A stretch of 64,000 nt of DNA from an uncultured Desulfomonile sp. (GTDB taxonomy: Bacteria; Desulfobacterota; Desulfomonilia; Desulfomonilales; Desulfomonilaceae). The DNA lies in assembly GCA_903952205.1 (NCBI GenBank), contig CAJBEZ010000033.1, positions 1 to 64,000 of the forward strand. Reading direction: 5' to 3'. This document shows, piece after piece, positions 41,847 through 51,043 of this stretch (positions are counted from its first letter, which is position 1; each line of letters opens with the position of its first letter). Both the position numbers and the translations under genes were made by a program. Below the pieces are notes generated by a model. That model saw only the letters and a program-made list of their open reading frames with translations. It was not told where the DNA came from and made no database searches.

Positions 41847-42581
41847 ATGAAACCAAATGAAACCAATAACACCTCGGAGATTTCGGGTAAAAGTCCGGAC
41901 TCCACATCCCAGGCAAAGCCCAAGAGTTGGGCCATGGTTGTTGATCAGAGAAGATGTATCGGTTGCCATAGCTGCAGTGTGGCCTGTAAGAGTGAAAATA
42001 ATGTACCCTTGGGGTACTGGCGGTCCTGGGTGAAAGGAATCCAGAAAGGTTCTTTTCCCAATGTGAGCAACATGTTTCTAAGGCGTCTTTGCAATCAATG
42101 CGATTCTCCTCCCTGTGTTCAGGTCTGCCCGGTACAGGCGACGGTTAGAAGGCCTGAAGATGGCGTCGTGGTCATGTACTACGGCAAATGCATTGGTTGT
42201 GGAATGTGCGTTTCAGCTTGTCCTTATGACGCCAGGTTTTTTAACCCCATCAGACATACCGCTGACAAATGCGATTTTTGCGCCTCCAGGATCGAAAACG
42301 GATTGCAACCTGCGTGCGTGGAGGCATGTTTGACGAAAGCCCTCTTATTTGGAGATTTATTGGATCCATTGTCTGAAATCAGTCGTGTCCTGTCCACTAT
42401 TCCCACATCAGTAATAAAACCTGAGTTGGGGACACGGCCTAAGGTCTATTATATTCAGGCGGATCATTCACTGAAGGGAAGAATTTCATTCACGGATAAT
42501 TTTGAAGAGGCCATCATCAATTATCGGAACAGTATTCCCAGTCCCGACGCAACATACTGGAAAAATCAGGAACAAAAATAA
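41847..42581 (+). CDS. PsrB/QrcC-like four-cluster ferredoxin subunit
   Basis: A 244-residue protein of the DmsB/NrfC/PsrB family. Cysteine groups read CIGCHSCSVACKSEN, CNQCDSPPCVQVCP, CIGCGMCVSACPYDAR and CDFCASRIENGLQPACVEAC, enough for four [4Fe-4S] clusters, and the WRSWVKG and LRRLCNQC segments are typical. There is no Tat signal, so export would depend on the Tat-tagged catalytic partner. It links the catalytic subunit to NrfD. Confidence 0.92.
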   Translation: MKPNETNNTSEISGKSPDSTSQAKPKSWAMVVDQRRCIGCHSCSVACKSENNVPLGYWRSWVKGIQKGSFPNVSNMFLRRLCNQCDSPPCVQVCPVQATVRRPEDGVVVMYYGKCIGCGMCVSACPYDARFFNPIRHTADKCDFCASRIENGLQPACVEACLTKALLFGDLLDPLSEISRVLSTIPTSVIKPELGTRPKVYYIQADHSLKGRISFTDNFEEAIINYRNSIPSPDATYWKNQEQK

Positions 42582-42585
42582 ACTC

Positions 42586-43476
42586 ATGGATGCGACTGTT
42601 TTATATAACGTGCCTCATGACATTCCGTGGAAGATTTTTATCCCTCTTTATTTCTATTTCACAGGGCTTAGCGCAGGGTCCTTTATACTTTCGACCCTAT
42701 CCACAGTGTTTGGCGTCAAGCGCTTCAAACCTATGGCTTTACCGGCGGCAATTATTTCATTCGTGCTTCTTTTGTTGGCGCCGGCCTGTTTAATACTTGA
42801 TCTTCATCAGCCTTTGCGGTTTTGGCACACGCTGGTTCCTGAATATTTCAATCCAACGTCAGCTTTATCCTATGGTTCGTGGTTGCTGACCCTGTATCCG
42901 ATAGCAAACCTGATTTATATTTATTTCATATACGTTAAGGATGAACGGACGACACGAATCATTGGAACAATAACCGTTCCCCTGGCAATTTTTGTTCACG
43001 CTTACACAGGTTTTGCTTTTGCGCTGGTCAGGGCGAGGGCGTGGTGGCATTCGGCTCTTATGCCGGGATTCTTTCTCACATCCGCGCTTCTTTCCGGTAT
43101 TGCGCTCTTGGTTATTGTCGCTTTAATTATGGACAGATTTCGTAAGGAAAAATTGGAACTGGATTTGTACAAGAGCCTTCGTCTTATGATGATCGGCATA
43201 TTACTCACCGATATCTTTTGGACCGGAAGTTTCTGGCTTACTCTCCTTGTTTCAAATGCTGACGGGCATGCGTCCATACTCTTGGCTCTCCATGAAACAT
43301 TTTATTTGTGGGGCGAGATTGTGGCCGGGATGCTGCTGCCTCTTGCGATACTCGTATATCCGAGAACTGGCAAGAATAAAATGTGGCTCTCTTTTGCCTC
43401 AATATTGATTATTTGTGGTGTTTTTTTAATGAGATACTCAGTGGTTTTTATTGGGTTCGACATCCCATTGAGTTAA
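42586..43476 (+). CDS. NrfD/PsrC-family quinone-interacting membrane subunit
   Basis: A 296-residue, eight-to-nine-helix protein. FIPLYFYFTGLSAGSFILST, the LDLHQPLRFWHTLVPE motif after helix 2 and PLAIFVHAYTGFAFALVRAR match the NrfD/PsrC family. Such subunits oxidise or reduce quinones and, in Qrc and alternative complex III, may help store energy. The start ATG 42586 follows the PsrB-like stop directly; a longer frame from 42502 would overlap it. Confidence 0.92.
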   Translation: MDATVLYNVPHDIPWKIFIPLYFYFTGLSAGSFILSTLSTVFGVKRFKPMALPAAIISFVLLLLAPACLILDLHQPLRFWHTLVPEYFNPTSALSYGSWLLTLYPIANLIYIYFIYVKDERTTRIIGTITVPLAIFVHAYTGFAFALVRARAWWHSALMPGFFLTSALLSGIALLVIVALIMDRFRKEKLELDLYKSLRLMMIGILLTDIFWTGSFWLTLLVSNADGHASILLALHETFYLWGEIVAGMLLPLAILVYPRTGKNKMWLSFASILIICGVFLMRYSVVFIGFDIPLS

Positions 43477-43500
43477 AAACCAAAAAATTAAGAAGCTGGC

Positions 43501-45759
43501 ATGGTTAAAATATCACGTCGAGATTTTGTCAGAATTGCTTCCCTAATGGGAGGAGTATCTCTGTTTGCGGGTTGTTCGTGGTTGGACAAGGAAAACTTGG
43601 TCCCTGAATTTATTAAGGGCGCTCCTGCTGTAGATCCGATAGAGACCATACTGGGCATAGAAACCAAATATACCGTCTGCGCCCTCTGTCCGGGAGGATG
43701 TGGAATAGGTTGCAGAATAGCGCAGGGAGCGTTGGTCAAAATAGGAGGCAACCCGTATCACCCGGTTTCAGCGGCTGAGCCTCTTGGTTTTGTCACTCCC
43801 CTGGAGAAAGCGGCTAAGGTTGGGGCGTCTGTTTGCGCTATAGGATCCAGCGGAATCCAGACACTTTATGATCCTTTCAGAATTCTGAAACCTTTGAAAA
43901 GGTCAGGTTCCAGAGGATCCGGTAAATGGCTGGCAATATCATGGGAGCAGGCGGTTCATGAGATAGTTGGAGGCGGTAACTTATTCGGTGAAGGAAAGAT
44001 TGAAGGGCTAAAAAATATAGGAGCCTCCGGCTCGGGCGCGACTGTGTTGGCGGGTAGAACAGATTGGGGCTCTCAACTCTTCCTGGAAAGATTCGTTTCA
44101 GCTTTCCCAGGGGCGGTTCTTGCCCGTACTGATGATGTCCTCTGGAACAACCGATTAGGAAAAGTGGCCAAAACGGTTTTTGGCCCGGAGTCCGGGTTGT
44201 TGGACGCTAACTACAAGACGGCCAAGTTTTTGCTTGGTTTCGGATTTACTCCTCTGGACTCTGGAAAACCATTGGTTTCGATTGCTCGAGAATTGGCTGA
44301 CTCGCGCCTTAAGGCTTCTTGCATGTCATGGATCGTGGTGGATCCAAGGAATTCGACTTCTGCGTCCAAAGCCGATCAGTGGGTCGCAATTGTTCCTGGA
44401 ACCGACGCTAGATTGGCCTTGGCTATTGCCAAAGCTCTTTTTGAAAAACACCCCGGTGATTTGAAGCGCATTGACGACAAGTTGAAGAAGTTGGCGGATT
44501 CTTGGTCCATGGGATCATTGGTTGAGCCGTGTGGAATTGGCCCCGAAATTGTATACCACATAGCGGACCTGATGGCTAAAGCAGGAGAAAGAACCGCCGC
44601 ATTGTTCGGTCAGGCGATTTTGCGGCAACCTGACGGGGAACTGACCGCAAGATTAATATTGTCACTAAATTCCATGGTTGGGTCTGTGCCCGGTTCTGGT
44701 GGCTTGCTGTGTCTAAACGAAGGATTATTGAATGAGTTGAGAAAATCTCTTACTGGATCAGGCCTCTCGAAACTTGAGCCTCTTCCTCTGCCGAATGAAA
44801 ACAGGTCTGTGATTTTGTGGCGGGCCGACCCTGTTTATTACACCCCCGAGGTAACCGCCAAGGCTCTTTCAGACATAAAGGCCAACCCTCTCATTGTGGC
44901 GATAGATAACGTCATAACCGAAACAGCCGCTCTTGCGGACTATATTCTTCCGGACACCACTTATTTGGAAAGATGGGACCTTTGCGCATTGCCTCCCTCC
45001 TGCGATAAGCCGGGTTACGGCTTCAGATCACCCGTAGTGGGAGGTTTTAACTCCGAATCCGGCGATTATTTCCCAATATTGCCCGAAAATTCCACAATGG
45101 AAGACATTTTGATCAGGCTTGGGGCTTCTTCAGGATTACCTCAATTTGAACCGGATAATAATTGGAAACGGCCCAATTCCTGGGGATTTTATCGTAAGGT
45201 TTTCTCAGCGTCGGCGAATATTTTCGATCAGCAATCGTTCTTCAATGAAATCATACAGCGTGGAGGTATATTCCCTAAGGACACACCGAAGGCGCTGCAT
45301 AAACAGTCAAACGGCGGCGTAGTGAATGTTGTGGATCAGGCCATATCTTTGCCATCTACAAATTCCATTGCGAAAGATGAACTTTGGTTGGTGACATACA
45401 CCTTGCCTTTTCATCGTTCCCCAAGGTCTGGAATCAATTCATGGCTTCTGGAAATTATACCAGAGAACAGGCTCGTCATGAATTGGGACGATGCGGACAA
45501 ACGACATATCAGGCAGGGAGATTTTGTAACTATTCAAAGTTATGATGGCAAGGCTTCATTCAGAATCAGGATACAGTTAGCCTCCGGCATCCGCCCTGGG
45601 GTCGTGGCGATGGCTAAAGGCTTCGGTTATCAGGGGGCAGGCGCTGGCGCCAGCTTAATTGACGGGCTATCCAATCGGGATAAAACTCGAGGAGCAGGCT
45701 TAAACACTCAAATTCTTGGAATTGAGTTCCCCCTAAAGGTAAAGGTGAAGAAGACTTAA
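43501..45759 (+). CDS. Molybdopterin oxidoreductase-family catalytic subunit (Tat-exported)
   Basis: A 752-residue member of the DMSO-reductase superfamily with a Tat signal (SRRDFVRIASLMGGVSLFAG) and an N-terminal [4Fe-4S] motif Cys60-x2-Cys63-x3-Cys67...Cys112, followed by GIQTLYDPFRILKPLK. Cofactor-binding segments such as TAALADYILPDTTYLERWD and the C-terminal VVAMAKGFGYQG barrel are present. At the place where a Cys or Ser usually binds molybdenum (after SAFPGAVLART, about residues 198-215) neither is seen. It may therefore be a QrcB-like non-catalytic subunit or use an aspartate. Substrate not predictable. Confidence 0.85.
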   Translation: MVKISRRDFVRIASLMGGVSLFAGCSWLDKENLVPEFIKGAPAVDPIETILGIETKYTVCALCPGGCGIGCRIAQGALVKIGGNPYHPVSAAEPLGFVTPLEKAAKVGASVCAIGSSGIQTLYDPFRILKPLKRSGSRGSGKWLAISWEQAVHEIVGGGNLFGEGKIEGLKNIGASGSGATVLAGRTDWGSQLFLERFVSAFPGAVLARTDDVLWNNRLGKVAKTVFGPESGLLDANYKTAKFLLGFGFTPLDSGKPLVSIARELADSRLKASCMSWIVVDPRNSTSASKADQWVAIVPGTDARLALAIAKALFEKHPGDLKRIDDKLKKLADSWSMGSLVEPCGIGPEIVYHIADLMAKAGERTAALFGQAILRQPDGELTARLILSLNSMVGSVPGSGGLLCLNEGLLNELRKSLTGSGLSKLEPLPLPNENRSVILWRADPVYYTPEVTAKALSDIKANPLIVAIDNVITETAALADYILPDTTYLERWDLCALPPSCDKPGYGFRSPVVGGFNSESGDYFPILPENSTMEDILIRLGASSGLPQFEPDNNWKRPNSWGFYRKVFSASANIFDQQSFFNEIIQRGGIFPKDTPKALHKQSNGGVVNVVDQAISLPSTNSIAKDELWLVTYTLPFHRSPRSGINSWLLEIIPENRLVMNWDDADKRHIRQGDFVTIQSYDGKASFRIRIQLASGIRPGVVAMAKGFGYQGAGAGASLIDGLSNRDKTRGAGLNTQILGIEFPLKVKVKKT

Positions 45760-45984
45760 CTGATCGATATTCCCCCCGTTTATTGATTTGATCGGCTTCT
45801 TGATATTTTTAGCGATTCGATATTATCAAACAAAATCTGTCCAATCTCAAGTTCAATTCAGTGAACATCCAAAAGCAAAACGTCTTATAATGTAATACCT
45901 CATTTTTTAAATGTATCATTTTCATTTGACATAAGATATTATCTTTGTTACTAGGTTTGCTCAGATTCTACGATGGGGTAGCTC

Positions 45985-47493
45985 ATGTTCTCTTTAAAAT
46001 TGAGAAGGCCTAGCGCTTCAGTAAAAATTCCTAATCATACAATGTTATATGGTATCGTTGTGGCCGCATTAGGTTCATTCATAACTATGGGAGCGGCTAT
46101 AAGGCTTTATGAGCTAAAGGAATTTTTTCCATTAAGACTTCCCGATCAATTTAATGAATTCTTGCTGAATTACGTGCCCTTCATGTTTGGTGTTTTTATA
46201 ACTACTGTGGCCGCCGGAGCTGGGGTCATTGTGGGGTTAAACTGGCTTTTCGGGGGTTTCAAACGGATTTTCAAACTGAAACTGACATTTCAGAATCCAA
46301 AAGAGTTCTATCGACTCAATGATGTCACAGAAGGCCTCCGGGAAGGTAAAATAATAACTTATGAGTCAGCTCCTTCCACGATGTTCTATTTTTTGGGAAA
46401 AATCTGGTCCAATGCGAGATACATATCCCAAATTCCGGGACATATCATCAAATGGAACACAAGATTCATCTGGAAGGTAATAGCTGTAGGCATAGTAATT
46501 CATTTTCTTTTTAAGATATTACAATCAGCTCCTGATTACTTGGCCTCTCTGGGGCTAGGCGCCAACTACCTACTTCCATCGCCTTATCCTTTCTACAAAT
46601 TGCTTCTGATCGTGTGTCTCTTAAAATTGTCTATTTCCTTCCTGTTGATCCCTCTCAAGAAACCTCAGGCGGCAAGGGAGATGGACTCAATGATAGTAGA
46701 AGGAAAAGGACATCCGTCAATATTTTTCTCTATCATTGAAGAGGGCGCCAAGATCTTCTCCCATAGGGGATTGCCTAATAGAGTTATGAGATCTAATCCT
46801 ACCCAGGCTTCCGACGGGGAAACCACTATAGGGTCTTTGATAGAGAGCTTTCCGGAATACGTTAAAACCTCAAACAGGGTAGCGGCGCTATTATGTTTGA
46901 CCCTTGGTTCCGTGATGTGCCTCGTAGGATTCCTGCAGCTTATTCTCATGCAATACCCTAGTTTTTCTGTGGCGTACGATGACTTTTTTAGGATTTACAT
47001 GTTCACCGCTCTGGTCGATATCCTACTAAATGTTCTGGTAATACTTTTTGGTAAGAGCTTCCTTGATCAGGCGCAGGCGCTAATGGCGGTCTATCGTTTC
47101 AAATCCAACCTGGTCTATGTGGAAGCAAAGGGAAATCTTAACTCAGACGGTATTAACGGTCCTAAAAGAAGCAAAGTCGTCCCGTCAGGTTTTGAACCTC
47201 TGAGAGAAGGGGCATTTAATGTTAGGTATTTCTCCGCTGAGGCAATATCAGAATCAGTCACTCCAGAAGGACCACGTGAGCTGATCGGCTTATGTATATC
47301 AGAGGAACTCACAAAACGGGTCACCAACTTAAAGTATATGCCATTTCAGGTTCATTTTGTCGAACGATATCCAAGTTCATGGTCTGAAGTTGAAGTGATA
47401 GAGGCAAACGATACGCCTGTTCCAGCGACTCGTGAATCTCAAATTGGCGCTGTGCTGTCGGAAGAACACCAAACGGCGTGTACAGGCGCATAA
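45985..47493 (+). CDS. Unknown multi-pass membrane protein, 502 residues
   Basis: No family recognised. About six membrane helices are visible (about 20-42, 64-92, 160-180, 203-226, 298-322 and 335-355). Between helices 4 and 5 lies a charged soluble loop, and after the last helix a ~145-residue soluble domain rich in strands (FNVRYFSAEAISES; MPFQVHFVERYPSSWSEVEV). It is preceded by an AT-rich 225-base gap with no gene, so it probably has its own promoter. It may be co-expressed with the PA14-like protein gene that follows. Confidence 0.65.
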   Translation: MFSLKLRRPSASVKIPNHTMLYGIVVAALGSFITMGAAIRLYELKEFFPLRLPDQFNEFLLNYVPFMFGVFITTVAAGAGVIVGLNWLFGGFKRIFKLKLTFQNPKEFYRLNDVTEGLREGKIITYESAPSTMFYFLGKIWSNARYISQIPGHIIKWNTRFIWKVIAVGIVIHFLFKILQSAPDYLASLGLGANYLLPSPYPFYKLLLIVCLLKLSISFLLIPLKKPQAAREMDSMIVEGKGHPSIFFSIIEEGAKIFSHRGLPNRVMRSNPTQASDGETTIGSLIESFPEYVKTSNRVAALLCLTLGSVMCLVGFLQLILMQYPSFSVAYDDFFRIYMFTALVDILLNVLVILFGKSFLDQAQALMAVYRFKSNLVYVEAKGNLNSDGINGPKRSKVVPSGFEPLREGAFNVRYFSAEAISESVTPEGPRELIGLCISEELTKRVTNLKYMPFQVHFVERYPSSWSEVEVIEANDTPVPATRESQIGAVLSEEHQTACTGA

Positions 47494-47518
47494 ATTCATT
47501 TATAGGGTTGCTAAATAA

Positions 47519-47544
47519 GTCGAGGAATTAACAATTTCCCCGAC
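47519..47544. terminator. Possible hairpin terminator after the membrane protein gene
   Basis: GTCGAGGAATT and ATTTCCCCGAC form an 11-bp imperfect stem (9 pairs) around ACAA, 25 bases after the stop at 47493. No T-run follows, so Rho-independent function is doubtful. Confidence 0.25.
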
Positions 47545-47697
47545 CTCTAGCTCTATCAGGGCGCTTGGATACATCCTTGGGAACAGACTGGTTACTAAGA
47601 AGTCTTAGAAATAGAGACTAATCATTTGATTGAGTTCTTTTTTTTCTTTAAACTTGTTTTTGATTTGTCTCTTGTTATGGAAACATGAGGTGGACAG

Positions 47698-49596
47698 ATG
47701 AAGCTATCGATGTTTAGAGTTGTTTCCCTATTAGTCGTTTTAGGCGCCTTATTTGCCGTTGATTTGGTTTTTTCCGAAGATTTCTTGGTAATTAAGAAAA
47801 AAAGCGGGGCTACTCAAAAAATACCTTTAAATTTTTCTCCTGAACAAATTGAATCTTTTCAAGTTGAAACCGCTCCTAAAGGACGGCAAGCCGAAGCAGA
47901 CGCTCCTCGACAAACTCCTTCGGTTTCGGGAACCGAGCCTAAGCCTTCAGCCGAAGAACCTGCGGAGACATCTCTACCATCACTCTTTTCTCAGGAATCA
48001 CAACCATTTAAAAAAGGGCCTCAGTCTGGGCAGGCGGCGCCTCCTTCAGGCCCCACCCGCCAGTTGACTGCGCCTGAAAAAAGCGCTCCGGCCAAACCAG
48101 TCGACCAATCGCAGACAAAACAGGTTCTTGGCGCGGACAAGAGATCAGTTTCCGGTATGACCGCTGAAGATGGCGCAGGAATTCAGCAACCAGCTCCTGT
48201 TCAATCCAGTTTTAGTGTCAGTCTATACAAATTACCGGAAAACATAGCTGCGCTTCCTGATTTTAGCGCATTTAAACCCGTGAAATCTCTGACTGCAGAA
48301 AGAATCTATCTCGACCCGTCGCAGGGTAAGCAAGAACCCGCCGGACTTCCTGAAAAGCTTGATGACATGGGTTTACGATTTATAGGGACATTTCTGGTTT
48401 CCGGAGAGGGTCTTTTCAGATGGAGAATCGAGTCCAAAGATGGTGTCAGGCTGCACGTCGATGACAAAACATTAATTGAGAATGACGGGATTCACCAGCC
48501 TTCTTCCAAAGAAGGTTTTGTTCATCTTGCCGATGGCGTTCACTCAATAATCCTTGATAGCTTCAATTCAAAAGGCTCTCCTTTGCTGAAACTTTTCGTA
48601 CAACCGCCAATGGGTCCGGAACAGGTATTTACAATCAACCAGAGTCTTGTCGGTTGGCAGGAACCGGCCAAGCCATACGATGTGCTCTGGGGTCACATTT
48701 ATTTTGTTCCGCAGGGAAATTTTCCCGATGGTCCGGATTTTAACAAGCTTAATCCAATAGGTCGTTTGATTGCGTCCCAACTTGATATAGAAGGGGGAGG
48801 CTTCCCTGGAATACCCGGCCGAAGGGACATGATTGGATTAAAATATCAGGGATTTTTCAATGTTGAGGGGGCGGGCATTTTTGCTTTTCGCCTTCTGTCG
48901 GACAATTTTGCAAAACTGACAATTGGAAAAAATTCAATCGTCGAATTGCCTAAAGGAACTAAGAGTGACTCCCCAGGCTCGATCGGATGGGCCTTTTTGC
49001 AGCAGGGAAGCTATCCGATAACACTGGAATATTTCCATCCTCAAGGGGAACCAAAACTTCAATTGTTCGTGACACAACCGACAAACCCTGAGGAGTTTTT
49101 TTCACCGGCAAGGAATTTGACGGGCTTTTCTCAGGAGAGTGGAAAACTTAGCCTTATCCCTGCTTTCGTTTATTTTGTGCCGCCAAATACAAGGAAAATG
49201 CCCAATTTCAACAAAATGTCTCCTGCAGGGATGTTCTTCACCAAAGCGATCAATTATCCTATTGACAGAGGATCAAAAGAATTCCCAGGAATTCCAAAAA
49301 GGGAAGAATGGTTCGGAATTCGTTTCTATGTGAAATTCTCTTTATCCGACCAGGAATCCGGTACTTACAAATTCAGAATTGTGAGTAATAACGCCGCTCG
49401 TTTGATTATAGGGAAAAAAATGGTGGTTAACGCTGAAGGTAGTGGAGTGAAAACGGTAAATCAAGCCGGTAGCGCGGAACTAGCCCCGGGGAGCCATGAG
49501 ATGTTTCTCGATTATTTGCAAACCACAGGTCCCAATGGACTTCAACTGTTTATAACCCCGCCCGGAGGAGAAGAGAAAATATTCTCTTTCGAATAA
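47698..49596 (+). CDS. Exported protein with three PA14-like domains
   Basis: A 632-residue protein: signal peptide (about 1-26), a Pro/Gln/Ser-rich low-complexity linker (about 60-165), then three repeats of ~145 residues (about 170-315, 325-475, 485-632). Each repeat carries PA14 features: LRFIGTFLVSGEGLFRWRIE / LKYQGFFNVEGAGIFAFRLL / IRFYVKFSLSD, then S.D..RL.....LIEN..G, and a closing HSIILDSF...L.LFV..P segment. PA14 domains often bind glycans; here they probably serve on the cell surface or in the periplasm. The ATG is preceded by AGGTGG. Confidence 0.78.
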   Translation: MKLSMFRVVSLLVVLGALFAVDLVFSEDFLVIKKKSGATQKIPLNFSPEQIESFQVETAPKGRQAEADAPRQTPSVSGTEPKPSAEEPAETSLPSLFSQESQPFKKGPQSGQAAPPSGPTRQLTAPEKSAPAKPVDQSQTKQVLGADKRSVSGMTAEDGAGIQQPAPVQSSFSVSLYKLPENIAALPDFSAFKPVKSLTAERIYLDPSQGKQEPAGLPEKLDDMGLRFIGTFLVSGEGLFRWRIESKDGVRLHVDDKTLIENDGIHQPSSKEGFVHLADGVHSIILDSFNSKGSPLLKLFVQPPMGPEQVFTINQSLVGWQEPAKPYDVLWGHIYFVPQGNFPDGPDFNKLNPIGRLIASQLDIEGGGFPGIPGRRDMIGLKYQGFFNVEGAGIFAFRLLSDNFAKLTIGKNSIVELPKGTKSDSPGSIGWAFLQQGSYPITLEYFHPQGEPKLQLFVTQPTNPEEFFSPARNLTGFSQESGKLSLIPAFVYFVPPNTRKMPNFNKMSPAGMFFTKAINYPIDRGSKEFPGIPKREEWFGIRFYVKFSLSDQESGTYKFRIVSNNAARLIIGKKMVVNAEGSGVKTVNQAGSAELAPGSHEMFLDYLQTTGPNGLQLFITPPGGEEKIFSFE

Positions 49597-49604
49597 AATC
49601 TATT

Positions 49605-49635
49605 GGGGAGGGTTGGATTTATTCCGATCCTTCCC
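49605..49635. terminator. Strong hairpin between convergent genes
   Basis: GGGGAGGGTTGGA and TCCGATCCTTCCC pair along 13 positions (10 Watson-Crick, 3 G-T) around a TTTAT loop, between the PA14-like gene and truA which converge here. On the minus strand an A/T-rich tract with TTTT follows, so it may serve mainly truA. Confidence 0.45.
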
Positions 49636-49685
49636 GGCCTTCAACATCTTTATGTCATCGAATTCTCAAGGTTGATTCCATTTCA

Positions 49686-50432
49686 CTATTCTGAATATTT
49701 CACAGCCACCAAAAAAAGACCTTGAGGTCTTGCTATGGGTCCTGCCTTGGACCTATCGCATGCTCTAAGGATATCGGCAAAATCTCCGACAGTAATTTTC
49801 CCTAGCCCTACCCTGACTAATGTTCCAACCAGCGACCTCACCATGAAACGCAAAAAACCAGAGCCTTTGATTGTGAACGAAAAAGTATTTCCGACGTCAT
49901 CTTTTTCCCAAAACGCTTCATAGATTTTTCTAACGGTCGATGGAGTTCCCGAGGTTGGCGCCCCAAAAGAAGAAAAATCATGAATCCCAATCAATAATCT
50001 AGAGGCCTCCTGAAGTTTGCCCAAATCAAGAGGATATGCAATCTCCCAGAAGTATAGTCTTTTCAAAGGCGATCTAGTCTGTTGATTGAGAATTTGATAA
50101 CGATAAGTTTTTGAGATGGCTGAGTGCCTCGCGTGGAAATCATCTGAAGCCGCTGAGACGTTCAAAATGCAAATGTCGTCTGGAAGTAGAGAATTGAGGG
50201 CCTTTTTTAGATCATCAGTCGAGTGTTTCCATGGAACCTCAATGTGGATCACTTGACCGATCGCATGAACTCCGGCGTCTGTGCGCCCCGCCCCAAAGAC
50301 TACTATTCTTTCACGAAAAATCCTTGATAAAGCTATTTCAATCTCCCCCTGAACAGTAGTAGCGTTGGGCTGTAGCTGCCATCCATGATAATTGGAGCCA
50401 TCGTATTCCACAACGGCCTTAAGTTTTGGCAT
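49686..50432 (-). CDS. truA: tRNA pseudouridine(38-40) synthase
   Basis: A 248-residue TruA with the catalytic Asp52 in GAGRTDAGVHAIGQV, YDGSNYHGWQ near the N-terminus, and the FSFTIKGSGFLRFMVRSLVGTL motif near the C-terminus. It makes pseudouridine at positions 38-40 of many tRNAs. Full length. First in position of a minus-strand set with pdxT and pdxS; the gap to pdxT is 31 bases. Confidence 0.96.
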   Translation of the reverse strand: MPKLKAVVEYDGSNYHGWQLQPNATTVQGEIEIALSRIFRERIVVFGAGRTDAGVHAIGQVIHIEVPWKHSTDDLKKALNSLLPDDICILNVSAASDDFHARHSAISKTYRYQILNQQTRSPLKRLYFWEIAYPLDLGKLQEASRLLIGIHDFSSFGAPTSGTPSTVRKIYEAFWEKDDVGNTFSFTIKGSGFLRFMVRSLVGTLVRVGLGKITVGDFADILRACDRSKAGPIARPQGLFLVAVKYSE

Positions 50433-50463
50433 GGTTGTTCAATGTTCGCGGAACCCTGAAAAT

Positions 50464-51036
50464 TTAATCCCTATTCGAGATCATCTCCAGAAAGTATGCG
50501 TGAAGTCTGCTGTCGTCGGTCAGTTCAGGATGGAATGAAGTCGCCAGGAATCTGCCTTGCCTGACAGCGACAATAGAGCCGTCTTTCAATTGGCACAGGA
50601 CTTTAACCCCGGAACCAACTCTTGTAACTCTGGGAGCCCTTATAAAAACACCCCTAAAAGGACCTCCCTGCAAATTTTCGATCTCGAGGTTTTCTTCAAA
50701 ACTATCCACCTGGCGACCAAACGCATTCCGTTCGACCGTCATGTCTATCAGACCCAGGATTGGTTGCCGCATTCCGACATCCCTGGCCATCAGGACCAAC
50801 CCTCCACACGTCCCCCAGATTGACCCGGATTTGGCGAATTCTAGAATCGGATCTACTAGGCGATAATCAGTCGCCAGTTTCCCAATGGTAGTGCTCTCTC
50901 CCCCTGGAATGATCAAGCCGTCAAGTCCGTTGAGATGTGACGGCAACCTGACTTCTCTGACCTTTACACCCAATTTCCGGAGGCAAATGCTGTGTTCTTC
51001 GAAATCTCCCTGTAAAGCAAGGACTCCAATATTCAT
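50464..51036 (-). CDS. pdxT: Pyridoxal 5'-phosphate synthase glutaminase subunit
   Basis: A 190-residue class-I glutaminase: MNIGVLALQGDFEEH, IPGGESTTIGKL, the nucleophile Cys77 in WGTCGGLVL, and SFHPELTDD with the catalytic His and Glu. It supplies ammonia to PdxS for vitamin B6 synthesis. Start ATG 51036 has GGTGAG upstream; a longer frame to 51072 would overlap pdxS. Confidence 0.96.
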   Translation of the reverse strand: MNIGVLALQGDFEEHSICLRKLGVKVREVRLPSHLNGLDGLIIPGGESTTIGKLATDYRLVDPILEFAKSGSIWGTCGGLVLMARDVGMRQPILGLIDMTVERNAFGRQVDSFEENLEIENLQGGPFRGVFIRAPRVTRVGSGVKVLCQLKDGSIVAVRQGRFLATSFHPELTDDSRLHAYFLEMISNRD

Positions 51037-51043
51037 GAAACAC

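Noticed and set aside
43501-45759. Selenocysteine or in-frame TGA in the redox and Hdr genes
   Set aside because: All these frames are open to conventional stops and the active-site cysteines are encoded as cysteine; no SECIS-like need was found.
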